A DNA stretch of 64,000 nucleotides. Source: an uncultured Parasphingopyxis sp. Lineage in GTDB: Bacteria > Pseudomonadota > Alphaproteobacteria > Sphingomonadales > Sphingomonadaceae. Location: the NCBI GenBank assembly GCA_905479515.1, contig CAJQMX010000215.1, positions 1-64,000 of the forward strand, in the 5' to 3' direction. Position 1 is the stretch's first letter. Every line of letters starts with the position of its first letter. Positions 8,885 through 17,201 of the stretch are shown piece after piece. Made by a program: the position numbers and the translations under genes. The notes under the pieces are model-generated. The model ran no database searches and was not told the DNA's origin. It was given only the letters and a program-made list of their open reading frames with translations.

Positions 8885-9526
8885 ATGAACATCACAATTT
8901 TCGGAGCCGCCGGAGACGTCGGAAGCCGCATCGTCGGAGAGGCGTTGCGCCGCAGCCATGACGTCACCGGCGTCGTCAGGACGAAGGCGCAGCTCGACAG
9001 GCTGCCCGAATCTGTACGCCAACTCGTCGCCGATGTGTCTAATCCGCAGCAGGTGGTTCAGGCGGCTGACGGGCAGGATCTGATCATCAGCGCCGTCCGC
9101 CCCCCAGAGGGGCAGGAAGAGACCATGGTCAAGCTCACCCATTCGCTTCTTGATGTGTCAGCGACCGCGCACTTTCGTCTGCTTCTTGTCGGCGGCGCGG
9201 CGCGGCTTTTGCTACCTGATCGGGGCGGCGAAACGGTGCTGAGCGCGCCTGGTTTTCTGCCCACATCCACCGTTGCAATCGCGCGTGCCTGTCAGGCCCA
9301 ATATGAACTCTGCCTAGCTGAAATTCGCGCCGAATGGACTTATCTGTCGCCACCCGCGATACTGGAGCCGGGTGAGCGAACCGGGCATTATCGCCTCGGC
9401 GGCGACACGCTTGTGGTCGATGACGATGGCGCCTCACGCATTTCAATGGAGGATTTTGCAGTAGCAATCCTCGACGAGGCTGAAACGCCCAAACACAGGC
9501 GGGAGGCGTTTACAGTGGGATATTAG
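8885..9526 (+). CDS. NAD(P)-binding protein, atypical SDR (BVR-B/YwnB-like)
   Basis: A 213-residue Rossmann protein of the atypical short-chain dehydrogenase group that includes biliverdin reductase B and NmrA-like proteins. The dinucleotide loop is GAAGDVGSRI at residues 7-16, followed by VTGVVRTKAQLDRL. A ribosome site AGGAGA precedes the ATG. It lies 33 bases after the EamA gene on the same strand, so the MarR repressor probably controls both. Members of this group reduce flavins, quinones or sense redox state. A specific substrate cannot be given. Confidence 0.82.
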   Translation: MNITIFGAAGDVGSRIVGEALRRSHDVTGVVRTKAQLDRLPESVRQLVADVSNPQQVVQAADGQDLIISAVRPPEGQEETMVKLTHSLLDVSATAHFRLLLVGGAARLLLPDRGGETVLSAPGFLPTSTVAIARACQAQYELCLAEIRAEWTYLSPPAILEPGERTGHYRLGGDTLVVDDDGASRISMEDFAVAILDEAETPKHRREAFTVGY

Positions 9527-9769
9527 TCCATTCATTCGGCCACGACTGCGGCAATCATCCTTATGGCGTAGAAGTTGTTCTCGCTTTCATCCAGCGCGGC
9601 GCACCACTTTGCTCTTCATAAACAATGTATTACTCGCGCCTCGCGACAGAGCCATTCATCTGGTCGTCATCGTTTTGCGAAATGGTTGTTTGGGCCTCCG
9701 ACCGAGTGCTCAATCGCAGTACGTGCGCGTCTGTCGTATCGAATGCCTATGCGAAACCGGCACCCGGAT

Positions 9770-10015
9770 TCACGATAATTGAGCAAGATAGTCGCGGAGT
9801 AGCCTGACACGATTTGGGCGAAAACTCTCGTTGGTCGGTTGGAATGCTTCGATCCGCTCAATCCGGAACTTTCAAAAATCCTGTCTGAGGCAACACCGGG
9901 CGAGCAATCCGCACCCGGTATCGAGATAGACCATGGACAGCGGATAGATGCGCCGTTCGGTCTGAACTCCGTCCGCATCACGATAGTCGATGTCGAGCTC
10001 GTCCCAGCAGGCAGT
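9770..10015 (-). pseudogene. WYL-domain regulator, C-terminal fragment with nonsense codon
   Basis: Read leftwards this encodes the WYL effector domain of a YafY-type regulator: CWDELDIDYRDADGVQTERR, YPLSMVYLDTG, then LLARCCLRQDF followed by TGA. The match then continues in the same frame with KFRIERIEAFQPTNESFRP and LLRDYLAQLS. The TGA stands where the family has arginine (CGA). The N-terminal helix-turn-helix is absent. Its right end abuts a 66-base repeat also found at 17592. Confidence 0.75.
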
Positions 10016-10081
10016 GCGGATATCCGAAATGTCCGGCGTGTCTTTAGCGGACGTTTCGTAGCGATAGACCATGTGCGTCGC
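10016..10081. repeat. 66-base repeat, copy A (junction sequence)
   Basis: This segment matches 17592-17657 at about 56 of 66 positions. In both places it starts near GATATCCGA and ends at CCATGTGCGTCGC, and the flanks on both sides are unrelated. Copy A sits between the WYL fragment and a glyoxalase fragment. Both strands are free of stops across it, but no protein family was recognised. Confidence 0.7.
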
Positions 10082-10258
10082 ATGATGGATCTGCCGAAGA
10101 TGCCGGGCGCACCGGGGCGCCACTACCGGGTTTTCGCAGCGGAAGACGGCGAAGGCGTCGGCGGCATGATGAAAGCCCCGGAAGGGGCGGGCTTTGTTCC
10201 GCTCTGGGCGGTTTACTTCAGTGTGGCGGACGTGGATACCATGACGGTGGCCCGTTAA
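10082..10258 (+). pseudogene. VOC/glyoxalase-like protein, C-terminal fragment
   Basis: About 58 codons matching the second half of a VOC-superfamily protein: GRHYRVFAAEDGEGVGGMMK, then FVPLWAVYFSVADVDTM. Family members have an N-terminal half and usually further residues after this point. Here the sequence begins right at the 66-base repeat and stops early. It is a fragment, probably of a lost glyoxalase or dioxygenase-like gene. Confidence 0.65.
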
Positions 10259-10279
10259 GTTATATATACTTTCATACGA

Positions 10280-10696
10280 TCAACTCGTCCTTGTTAAATG
10301 GTTCTCAGAAATGTGCAACCAAAGCCCAAAGGCGATCGAGTGCACAATCAAAAAACTACCAGCCAATAAGAAGAAAAGTGATAAATCATTGATCTCTACT
10401 TTGGCAGCAGTGCCCATCAGCGTGGAGCCGGCAAGGTACAGATTGGCTGCAAAACTAAGTTTGAGTGCTCCTTTCAGGCCATCCTCGCGCCAAGAGGAAT
10501 GCAGGAACAACAGGGTGATTGCCGTCGCCTCGAACACCCAGGCGAGCGCGCCAAAGGCATAAATCGGGTCGTTCATTCGCGTGAACACACCCAATTTGAG
10601 ATACGTTTGTTCAAAAATGACAGCGTGCCACGTAATGCTTGTAAACACCGTCACCACAAACGCCCCTAGCCACATGAAGAGTACGGATTTTGTCAT
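10280..10696 (-). CDS. small four-helix membrane protein, function unknown
   Basis: A 138-residue inner-membrane protein with four hydrophobic segments, roughly at residues 3-24, 45-66, 82-98 and 106-128. I do not recognise a characterised family. Its ATG overlaps the stop of the upstream SDR gene by four bases (ATGA), so translation is coupled. It is the last gene of the six-gene operon led by the GST at 14144. Position suggests an accessory membrane component of that pathway. Confidence 0.7.
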   Translation of the reverse strand: MTKSVLFMWLGAFVVTVFTSITWHAVIFEQTYLKLGVFTRMNDPIYAFGALAWVFEATAITLLFLHSSWREDGLKGALKLSFAANLYLAGSTLMGTAAKVEINDLSLFFLLAGSFLIVHSIAFGLWLHISENHLTRTS

Positions 10697-11454
10697 GCTG
10701 CTGTCCGCCCAGATCCAGTAAGGATGAATGTCTTGGACTTGGAAGCGCTTTCATCTGTGATCAGATCCAGAACGTTTTCTGCAATCATTTCTGGTGTCAT
10801 CAAGCGGTCCCATTGGTTTTTGAAGGCGGCGACCGATTTATCGGTTGCATCGGCATAGGCTGCGGCTGCCGTTTCGCCGATTTCTGATCCTTCAATCAAC
10901 TGCTTTGGGATTATCGAATAGATGGACAGGCCCAAAGCCATTAAGTCCGCTTCGCGCTGCGCATATTCAGGCAGAAAATGCTGCATTCTCTTGGCACCAG
11001 CATAACCGCCGGTCAGACGTGATCCTGATAGCCCGGCACCACTGGAAAAGGTAACGATGGTGCCGCCCCTTGCCATCGGCATTGTTAAAGCAGCAGTCAG
11101 AAAACTATGACTGATTTTGACATCTGTGGCCCATGATTCACTGAAAGTTTCCCAGTCTTGCAGGTGGAACGCCCCCATTTTAGGCGCATTACCTCCGACA
11201 AGGCAAAGTAGGTCAGGTGCAACTTCCTGCATCAGCGACTGAGCCACACCGTCTGCGGCGGCGTCGATGGCTATTGTTTGTAGCTCAGGGACCTCTGCCT
11301 GTAGTTCCTGCAATGCCGTTTCGTGGCGTGCTACCACCGTAGTTTGTATCGCCTGTTCGGCAAATACCTTGGCCATTGCGCGGCCGGTGCCGCGACTTCC
11401 GCCGATAATCAATGCGCTTTTGAAGTTGCGTTCCATGTTTGGGTGTTTCATCAT
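10693..11454 (-). CDS. short-chain dehydrogenase/reductase
   Basis: An SDR oxidoreductase of about 253 residues. The cofactor loop is GGSRGTGRA near residue 18. The catalytic region has TFSSGAG and YAGAKRMQ, which supply the Ser and the Tyr-x-x-x-Lys. The start is uncertain: ATGs at 11454, 11451 and 11436 are in frame, and none has a strong ribosome site. It lies 11 bases after the NTF2-like gene and overlaps the membrane-protein gene by four bases. It probably reduces a carbonyl or quinone made or handled by its operon partners. Confidence 0.85.
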   Translation of the reverse strand: MMKHPNMERNFKSALIIGGSRGTGRAMAKVFAEQAIQTTVVARHETALQELQAEVPELQTIAIDAAADGVAQSLMQEVAPDLLCLVGGNAPKMGAFHLQDWETFSESWATDVKISHSFLTAALTMPMARGGTIVTFSSGAGLSGSRLTGGYAGAKRMQHFLPEYAQREADLMALGLSIYSIIPKQLIEGSEIGETAAAAYADATDKSVAAFKNQWDRLMTPEMIAENVLDLITDESASKSKTFILTGSGRTAA

Positions 11455-11465
11455 TTTTGACCTGC

Positions 11466-12002
11466 TCAATTTGGTGGCGTGGTAAGATGCAAGCTCATGT
11501 CGCCAATGAGAGCGCCTGAAATTGTGCGCGACGTGAATACCCAAATGTTTTCTTTCAGTGAAAACTCATCGGCATAGGCACCTGAAAAAATCGGTTGTAG
11601 TGGGTGCGAGCCGACCTGCTGCATGACCGTTAGATAGCTGAACGCTCGGGCGGTTGCCCCATCGTTTGAAACCTCAATTTCGACGTTTGAGATCAGATGC
11701 TTGGTGCGGGGTGTGCCGTCTTCGTAAAGGATGATGACAGAAAACAAGCCCGCTACACCATCTTTGCCCCGAACCGACGCTATGCCTTCGATTGTAAAGT
11801 CGGCATGCGCAAACAATGCAGCGCAGTCTTCAACACGGCCAGTGTCTAGCGTTCGCGCATATTCATTCAGAAGCGCGTTGATCTGTTGATGTGCTGTCGA
11901 ATGAGCGCCGCTAAGATGAGTTTGCGCTGCCGCGTTTCCAGCCGCTAACACAAGCCCAGGCACACCTATAGCGCCCAGCAAAAATTGCCGTTTGTTTAAC
12001 AT
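11466..12002 (-). CDS. exported NTF2/SnoaL-like protein
   Basis: A 178-residue protein with an N-terminal export signal (KRQFLLGAIGVPGLVLAAG, then cleavage after NAAAQ) and a SnoaL-like cone fold. The fold is suggested by INALLNEYARTLDTGRVED, LFAHADFTIEG and IWVFTSRTI. SnoaL-like proteins bind small hydrophobic molecules, and some are isomerases or hydrolases. A periplasmic member inside a GST/SDR operon is unusual. It lies 20 bases after the DUF2182 gene and 11 before the SDR. Confidence 0.78.
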   Translation of the reverse strand: MLNKRQFLLGAIGVPGLVLAAGNAAAQTHLSGAHSTAHQQINALLNEYARTLDTGRVEDCAALFAHADFTIEGIASVRGKDGVAGLFSVIILYEDGTPRTKHLISNVEIEVSNDGATARAFSYLTVMQQVGSHPLQPIFSGAYADEFSLKENIWVFTSRTISGALIGDMSLHLTTPPN

Positions 12003-12022
12003 GAGATTGTCCTTTTAGAGGA

Positions 12023-12727
12023 TTAGAAGGTTGAGAAAGCGATTGCCGCCGCCGTCAGAAAACAGCCCAACCCGATGGCCACGCTGAACGCACGTGGGTC
12101 AGATAGAAGTTTTTCAATCGCAACGATCAGTGTCAGCGAAACAATCCAGTAAATATTCATGACCCCACCCACAAAAAGCAGAGACATTAATGCGATAGAT
12201 GCCGTCATGCAGTGCACGCCATACGCCAGCCCGGCGACCAGAGGGTTTCGCGTTGACCGGCGTTCCTGACATCCGATGAGACTGTTCGTTTTTATGTTCG
12301 TAAACTGAAAGGCGCCCGCAACACTCAGTATCGCAATGCTAAAGAACGCGTTGGTGCTCGACATCTTTATAGGGTGCAAAATCGCAGCGGACACCAGCCC
12401 GTATTGTAGTGCCGTGGCGGCCAGCGCATACCCAAACCAAACCAGTGCATACCCCGAAAGAAATAATCCCAAGAATGGGCCAATCCCTGCTTGGGTGTCA
12501 CCTTGCACGAGCAGATGGCGCAATGTGCCGGGCAACATCATCGCCAACATCATCACCCACCACATCATGACCATGCCGATAGGGGTGGGCATATGTATTT
12601 TGATGTCGCCCATCCCCATACCAGACAACAAAAAAATCCAGCAACATCCGATTACGGCTAGTATCACAAGTCTGGCAAACGGGGTGGCACGCATGAGCGG
12701 GCCAAGACCGCTTTCAGTATGCGTCAT
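12023..12727 (-). CDS. DUF2182 membrane protein
   Basis: A 234-residue integral membrane protein of the DUF2182 family (COG5486, predicted metal-binding). The hallmark is the methionine- and tryptophan-rich helix MVMMWWVMMLAMMLPG around residues 52-67. A second family segment is LVAGLAYGVHCMTASIALM with conserved His and Cys. About six membrane spans are visible. Its start overlaps the end of the DUF899 gene by 14 bases, which points to coupled translation. No DUF2182 activity is known to me; the Met, Cys and His residues would suit copper or another soft metal. Confidence 0.85.
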   Translation of the reverse strand: MTHTESGLGPLMRATPFARLVILAVIGCCWIFLLSGMGMGDIKIHMPTPIGMVMMWWVMMLAMMLPGTLRHLLVQGDTQAGIGPFLGLFLSGYALVWFGYALAATALQYGLVSAAILHPIKMSSTNAFFSIAILSVAGAFQFTNIKTNSLIGCQERRSTRNPLVAGLAYGVHCMTASIALMSLLFVGGVMNIYWIVSLTLIVAIEKLLSDPRAFSVAIGLGCFLTAAAIAFSTF

Positions 12728-13418
12728 GGTGCTTCACCCAACTCATCGGATTGCCTTCGGGCGCTTCGTTGCGCCCTTTGGGGGTCATGTCGATATAGCT
12801 GTAGGCGGCATTGGTCACATCCAGACCCCGGCCATAGGTGGAGTAGGTATGATAGATTGCACCATCATCGCCTTTTACAAAGACGCTTGTACCGTGCATT
12901 TCATCCATGAAGGCCGATTCAATTTCCTTGAAATTGTACATCAGCGGCCTGTCGGTGGCCCGGTCTGGACCAAACCCCACATCAAAATCCGAATTGAAGC
13001 TGCTTGGTGCCGAAGAAACCCAGTCAAAGCTCCACCCCAACCGTTTCTTGAACGGCGCAATCATTGACATCGGCGCACTGGATACTGCGACAAATGCAAT
13101 ATCCTTTTGAGCCAGATGCGGTGCCAATCCATTAAAGCTGTCAGCCCAGAACGAACAGCTGACGCAGCCCGCTTGCCACTCGGGACCATACATGAAGTGA
13201 TAGACGATCAGTTGGCTGTGATCTCCAAACAGCTCCGCCATCGGTACTTCGCCCGTGTCGGTCTGAAACAAATAGTCTTGGTCCAGCTTTAGCCACGGCA
13301 GTGCCTGGCGCGCATTTGTAATTTCGTCCTTTTGCCTGGTATGTGCCTTCTCCATTTCGAGTAAGGCACGGCGGGCGGCCAACCACTCTTGTCGGTCAAC
13401 GATTTTAGTCGGTTTCAT
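12714..13418 (-). CDS. DUF899 thioredoxin-fold protein
   Basis: A 234-residue protein of the DUF899 family, related to AhpC/thioredoxin. The redox-like motif GCVSCSFWAD places cysteines at residues 85 and 88. The tail has TYGRGLDVTNAAYSYIDMTP, which is typical of the family. I chose the second of two close ATGs (13418) because the ribosome site GAAGGAA is spaced six bases from it and abuts the first. It follows the GST gene by 18 bases and overlaps DUF2182 by 14. A disulfide or peroxide-related redox role is plausible but not shown for this family. Confidence 0.87.
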   Translation of the reverse strand: MKPTKIVDRQEWLAARRALLEMEKAHTRQKDEITNARQALPWLKLDQDYLFQTDTGEVPMAELFGDHSQLIVYHFMYGPEWQAGCVSCSFWADSFNGLAPHLAQKDIAFVAVSSAPMSMIAPFKKRLGWSFDWVSSAPSSFNSDFDVGFGPDRATDRPLMYNFKEIESAFMDEMHGTSVFVKGDDGAIYHTYSTYGRGLDVTNAAYSYIDMTPKGRNEAPEGNPMSWVKHHDAY

Positions 13419-13436
13419 GATCATTTCCTTCGTTTG

Positions 13437-14144
13437 TTATGCTGCGGACTCGGCTGGTGATGAAGTCGCTTTCCAATGCGTCGGCGTCGTTGCATCCACG
13501 GCGGGGTCGCTTTTTAGCAGGTCCATCCAAGCAGAAACTCTTGGGTAGAGCTTGGTCGGCCGATCAAAACCAAGTGCTGCGAGCAAATCAGATTTTGTTT
13601 CGACTGCGCGTTCCAACAACTGAATTTCAGGATATGCGACGGCGTCTGCAGCCCTTGGGGCTTTGCCGCACAGATATAACCGGCCATCAGAAAGGATGTT
13701 TTCCAGATAGGCGCATTCACGGTGGGCCAGATCGGCTGCCACTTGTAGGGCCAAACGCTCAGTGCTGTTTTGCTTTGGAATGGTTCCGTCACCGGCGAAA
13801 ACAGGCGTCAGCAGTTTGCGGTTGGCCTCGCGCAGATAATCACAGCATTCCATCGTGATTTGCCAAATTTCTCCTACCTGCGCAGGTGTAGACCCGAAAA
13901 GAGGCTTGGCAGGATAAGCGCGGTCAAGCCATGCGAGGATAGCGATGGAGTCGCGCAGCACGCCATCTTTGGTTTCCAAGATAGGCACGGTGGACCTGGG
14001 ATTTAGAGCTATGAACTCAGGTTTGAAATGATCTGCATCAGAGTAGCTCATGAACCGAACGTCAGCCTTCAGCCCCTTGAATATCAGGCCCATCAAAACT
14101 CGCCACCCACGCGGCGCGCCACTGAATGTATGCAAAGTAAGCAT
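13437..14144 (-). CDS. glutathione S-transferase family protein
   Basis: A 235-residue GST with an N-terminal thioredoxin-like domain (residues 1-80, including NPRSTVPILETKDGVLRDS, the cis-proline and glutathione-binding region) and an all-helical C-terminal domain. It would conjugate or reduce electrophiles with glutathione. It is the first gene of the six-gene minus-strand operon and starts 113 bases from the divergent HxlR regulator at 14258. That arrangement makes it the probable lead gene of an HxlR-controlled response. Confidence 0.87.
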   Translation of the reverse strand: MLTLHTFSGAPRGWRVLMGLIFKGLKADVRFMSYSDADHFKPEFIALNPRSTVPILETKDGVLRDSIAILAWLDRAYPAKPLFGSTPAQVGEIWQITMECCDYLREANRKLLTPVFAGDGTIPKQNSTERLALQVAADLAHRECAYLENILSDGRLYLCGKAPRAADAVAYPEIQLLERAVETKSDLLAALGFDRPTKLYPRVSAWMDLLKSDPAVDATTPTHWKATSSPAESAA

Positions 14145-14257
14145 GTTAAAATTTCTCCAAATCGCGTTGAAGAAATAATATCAATCCGGTACCATTACAC
14201 AAGTAGGCAGTAATTTCGTATATAGTATCAGTAATCATACTAATGGAGGAGAAACCC

Positions 14258-14611
14258 GTGTCTTTAGATAAAGCAGCGTTTGTAGAAGATGACCAAGGTA
14301 TTGATCTTGAAGAACTTTGCCCGATGCCGGACATTGCGCAACTGATAGGGGGTAAATGGAAGTTAATTGTGCTTCAGATACTCATTTTTCGTGGAACGAA
14401 GCGGTTCAACGAGCTGCGCCGGATGATAGGCGGCGTCACCCAGACAATGTTGACCAATCAATTGCGCACACTTGAAAAAGACGGGCTCGTGCACCGTAAA
14501 GTCTATGCCGAAGTGCCGCCACGCGTCGAATACACAGCGACTGATAAGGCGGTTGACCTAAGTGACATGTTCCACTGCATGCACGCCTGGTGGATGAAAC
14601 ACGGTAAATAA
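14258..14611 (+). CDS. HxlR family transcriptional regulator
   Basis: A 117-residue winged-helix protein of the HxlR family (LCPMPDIAQLIGGKWKLIVL, then RFNELRRMIGGVTQTMLTNQ). I chose the GTG at 14258: the sequence GGAGGAG at 14245-14251 is then a ribosome site with normal spacing, whereas an in-frame ATG at 14243 would overlap it. HxlR proteins often sense aldehydes, quinones or reactive electrophiles through a cysteine; Cys near residue 24 is a candidate. It faces the GST-DUF899-DUF2182 operon and probably controls it. Confidence 0.88.
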   Translation: MSLDKAAFVEDDQGIDLEELCPMPDIAQLIGGKWKLIVLQILIFRGTKRFNELRRMIGGVTQTMLTNQLRTLEKDGLVHRKVYAEVPPRVEYTATDKAVDLSDMFHCMHAWWMKHGK

Positions 14612-14805
14612 ATCAGCGCTGAGAAAATTTCTGGGAAGCCAGCTACTCACCCTCATTTGGGCAAGGCCCGACGTAGCTTCAGCTGTTTTCTCATCAAGCT
14701 GATCGGTTCGTGTTTCATCCTTTTTCAGCCGACGTAAGACGGTCAGAGGTGTGCGCCTTAGGCGAAATGGGCCGTTTGCGGTTGTCGAACTCGACCCATT
14801 TACTG

Positions 14806-15155
14806 ACTCCGAAGGCAGCCGCCTGCATGAGACCGCCAGCTTCGGTCCGCCGGTGGAAGACGAATATCTCTATCGCGTGGTCGATGCGCTCGACGCCGTG
14901 GCAGAGGAAACCGGCAAGACGGTCCCGCAGGTCGCACTGAACTGGCTGCTGCAACGCCCGACCGTTTCCACGGTCATCGTCGGCGCGCGCAATGAGGAGC
15001 AGCTTCGTCAGAACCTCGGCGCAGTGGGCTGGAAGCTCACGCCAGAGCAGGTTGCAAAGCTGGACGAGGCCAGCACTGTGACCGCGCCCTATCCCCACTC
15101 GCCTTATCGGCGGCAGGAGGGCTTTGCGCGGCTCAATCCGCCGATGGCGGGTTAA
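14806..15155 (+). pseudogene. aldo/keto reductase, C-terminal third only
   Basis: From GSRLHETASFGPPVEDEYLY to RRQEGFARLNPPMAG this matches the end of the intact aldo/keto reductase at 29697 at most positions. The barrel's first two thirds, with the catalytic Asp, Tyr, Lys and His, are missing, so it cannot be active. The break point is within TCCGAAGGCAG, the same nine bases found in the tRNA-Arg anticodon region. The 190 bases upstream, after the HxlR gene, hold no gene I recognise. Confidence 0.8.
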
Positions 15156-15204
15156 TCCTGCGATGCGGCGGCGCGTGGGCATGATAATCGGTGCGGGCGG
15201 AGCC

Positions 15205-15801
15205 TCATGCCGGGAGAGGCAGCGCAGACAACGCCGGCTCGATCAACGCCTCCAGCTCCGGGCGCGTGGCCCCGTCGCGCGCCTGGAAGGAAATCGCCTG
15301 CATGACGCCATGATAGAAGGCGGCAAGACGGTCAATGTCCGTCCCCTCAGGAAGATTGCCGTCTTCGACGCCGCGCCGCAGGCATGCCCGGATCAGTTCC
15401 ACGGTCTTCCGACGGGCATTGAGAAGGTATTCGCGTGCAGGCTGGTTTTCGGGGAGGCAATTGACCACCCCGAGGATCAGCATGCATCCACCGGGTTTGG
15501 TGGACAAGGCGACCTCGACGCTGCCCTCCAGCATGCCCCGGATGCCTTCCCGTGCAGTGGGCGCGTGTTCCAGCGGCTGCATGGGACGCGATCCGACCTC
15601 GGCGAGATACAGGTCCACGGCTTCCATGAACGCCGCCTCCTTGGAACCGAAGGCGGCATAAAAGCTCGGCGGGCCGACATTGATCGCCGCCATCAGGTCG
15701 TTGAGCTGCGTGCCTTCGTAGCCCTTCGACCAGAACACCTCCATCAGCCGCTCAAGTGCCTGTTCACGGTCAAAGCTTCGGGGTCGGCCACGCGGCGCCA
15801 T
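15205..15801 (-). CDS. TetR family transcriptional regulator
   Basis: A 198-residue TetR repressor. The start MAPRGRPRSFDREQAL at 15801 is standard for the family. The helix-turn-helix is QLNDLMAAINVGPPSFYAAF at about residues 32-51, followed by the divergent ligand domain. It is separated from the MFS exporter at 15904 by a 102-base interval with a near-perfect inverted repeat. It very likely represses that exporter and itself until a ligand binds. Confidence 0.9.
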   Translation of the reverse strand: MAPRGRPRSFDREQALERLMEVFWSKGYEGTQLNDLMAAINVGPPSFYAAFGSKEAAFMEAVDLYLAEVGSRPMQPLEHAPTAREGIRGMLEGSVEVALSTKPGGCMLILGVVNCLPENQPAREYLLNARRKTVELIRACLRRGVEDGNLPEGTDIDRLAAFYHGVMQAISFQARDGATRPELEALIEPALSALPLPA

Positions 15802-15810
15802 GATGGTCCT

Positions 15811-15889
15811 TTCTGTAATTTCGTTTATATAAATCGCTTGACCACACATGGCAAGGCCGATAGCTATTTATGTAAACCAGATTACAGAA
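15811..15889. promoter_or_regulatory. long inverted repeat, putative TetR operator pair
   Basis: A 24-base arm at 15811-15834 (begins TTCTGTAATTTCGTTTATAT) is repeated in inverted orientation at 15866-15889 with 21 of 24 matches. Each arm contains GTTTAYATAAAT, itself nearly palindromic. The arms lie between the divergent TetR and MFS starts, which makes them good candidates for two repressor sites. Confidence 0.7.
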
Positions 15890-15903
15890 AAGGATCGCGC
15901 CTG

Positions 15904-17145
15904 ATGAGCGACATGCAGTCCTGCCTATCCGCCGATGTCGAAAACGAACGAGCGAGTGCTGCCAGCGCTGCGGCCGGCATGCCGCTGGTCGTCTATTTTC
16001 TCGGCATGATCTGCTTCATGCTGGGAACATCTGAATTCATGGTAGCGGGAATGATGCCTGCGCTCTCGCTGGCATTCGATGTTTCTGTTGCCCAGGTCGG
16101 CAATCTTATCTCGCTCTACGCGGCGGGCATGGTCGTCGGAGGTCCAATCTTGACCGTGCTGCTCCTCAGGTTCGGTGTTCCCAACAAGGTGGCACTGCTT
16201 GTCTTGCTCGGCGTCTATATTATCGCCAGCTTTGTCGCCGCCAGCACGTCGAACTATGGCATCATGGCGACCGCGCGCGTTCTGACAGGCGTGGCCGGCT
16301 CGGCATGTTTCGGCGTTTCCATCTCGATTGCCGCCGATCTGGTCGCCCCCGATCAAAGGGGCCGTGCGTCATCCCTCGTCCTGGCCGGACTGATGCTCGC
16401 CACCGTGCTCGGTGTGCCTGCCGCGACGATTGTCCAGCAGAATTTCGGCTGGCGTGCGAGCTTCTGGGCAATCGTTGTTCTGGCGGTCGTGTGTGCCGCT
16501 GTGGTCGCGTTCCTGGTGCCCGGGGCGAAAACGGCGGGGGCCGAGAGCGAGACGAAGGCATCGGACCTATCAAGTGAACTGAACTCGTTCCGAAATGGCC
16601 GGCTGTGGGCTGCCTTCGCGACGAGCGGGCTGATCATTGGGGCGACATTCGCCGCATTCAGCTACTTCTCCCCGATCTTCACCGAAGTTACAGGCCTCGC
16701 GCCGTCGGCGATTCCTGGCCTGCTGGCGGGCTATGGCGCGGCGACCGTTGTCGGCAATCTGGTGATCGGTCGTTACGCGGATCGCTATATCTTCCCGATC
16801 CTGACCGGTGGCCTGATAGCTCTGTCAGTAGCCCTGGCCGCGTTTGCGTTCTTCGCCGGTAACGCCGTCGTTGCCGTCGCAGCCTTCGTTGTGATCGGCT
16901 TTGCGGGCTTGCCCATGAACCCGGCCATGGTCGCGCGGGTGATGAGAACCGTCTCGGCTGGGCCGCTCGTCAACACGGTCCACGTCTCGGTCATCAATAT
17001 CGGTCTCGCCTTCGGTGCGTGGGCGGGCGGCCTCGGCATCAGCGCAGGCTATGGGTTGACCTCACCTCTCTGGATCGGACTCGCGCTGGCGCTTATCGGC
17101 CTGCTGAGCCTTGCTCCCGCATCCGCGCGGAGGCTCGCATCATGA
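15904..17145 (+). CDS. MFS transporter, DHA1 family
   Basis: A 413-residue, 12-helix permease. The start MSDMQSCLSADVENERAS gives a 25-residue cytoplasmic leader. The first helix has LGTSEFMVAGMMPALSLAF, the signature region of AraJ/YdhP-type DHA1 exporters. Helix 4-5 has AARVLTGVAGSACFGVSIS-like sequence and a motif-C-like GVPAATIVQQNFGWRASFW. It is driven from the promoter region shared with TetR (15801). It belongs to the same family as the permeases at 27176 and 32987. The exported compound is unknown. Confidence 0.88.
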   Translation: MSDMQSCLSADVENERASAASAAAGMPLVVYFLGMICFMLGTSEFMVAGMMPALSLAFDVSVAQVGNLISLYAAGMVVGGPILTVLLLRFGVPNKVALLVLLGVYIIASFVAASTSNYGIMATARVLTGVAGSACFGVSISIAADLVAPDQRGRASSLVLAGLMLATVLGVPAATIVQQNFGWRASFWAIVVLAVVCAAVVAFLVPGAKTAGAESETKASDLSSELNSFRNGRLWAAFATSGLIIGATFAAFSYFSPIFTEVTGLAPSAIPGLLAGYGAATVVGNLVIGRYADRYIFPILTGGLIALSVALAAFAFFAGNAVVAVAAFVVIGFAGLPMNPAMVARVMRTVSAGPLVNTVHVSVINIGLAFGAWAGGLGISAGYGLTSPLWIGLALALIGLLSLAPASARRLAS

Positions 17146-17201
17146 CGCCGCAAATCAAGGTTACGGGAGCAGAAAAGTGTCGCGCGGATATGGGAGAAAC
17201 A

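Noticed and set aside
9527..9769. Possible gene between the NAD(P)-binding protein and the WYL fragment
   Set aside because: Short open frames exist on both strands, but none has a ribosome site with a recognisable family; I see nothing supportable.
15124..15903. 260-codon N-terminal extension of the MFS gene at 15904
   Set aside because: The extension is antisense to the TetR gene and unlike any permease; the normal leader and first helix follow the ATG at 15904.
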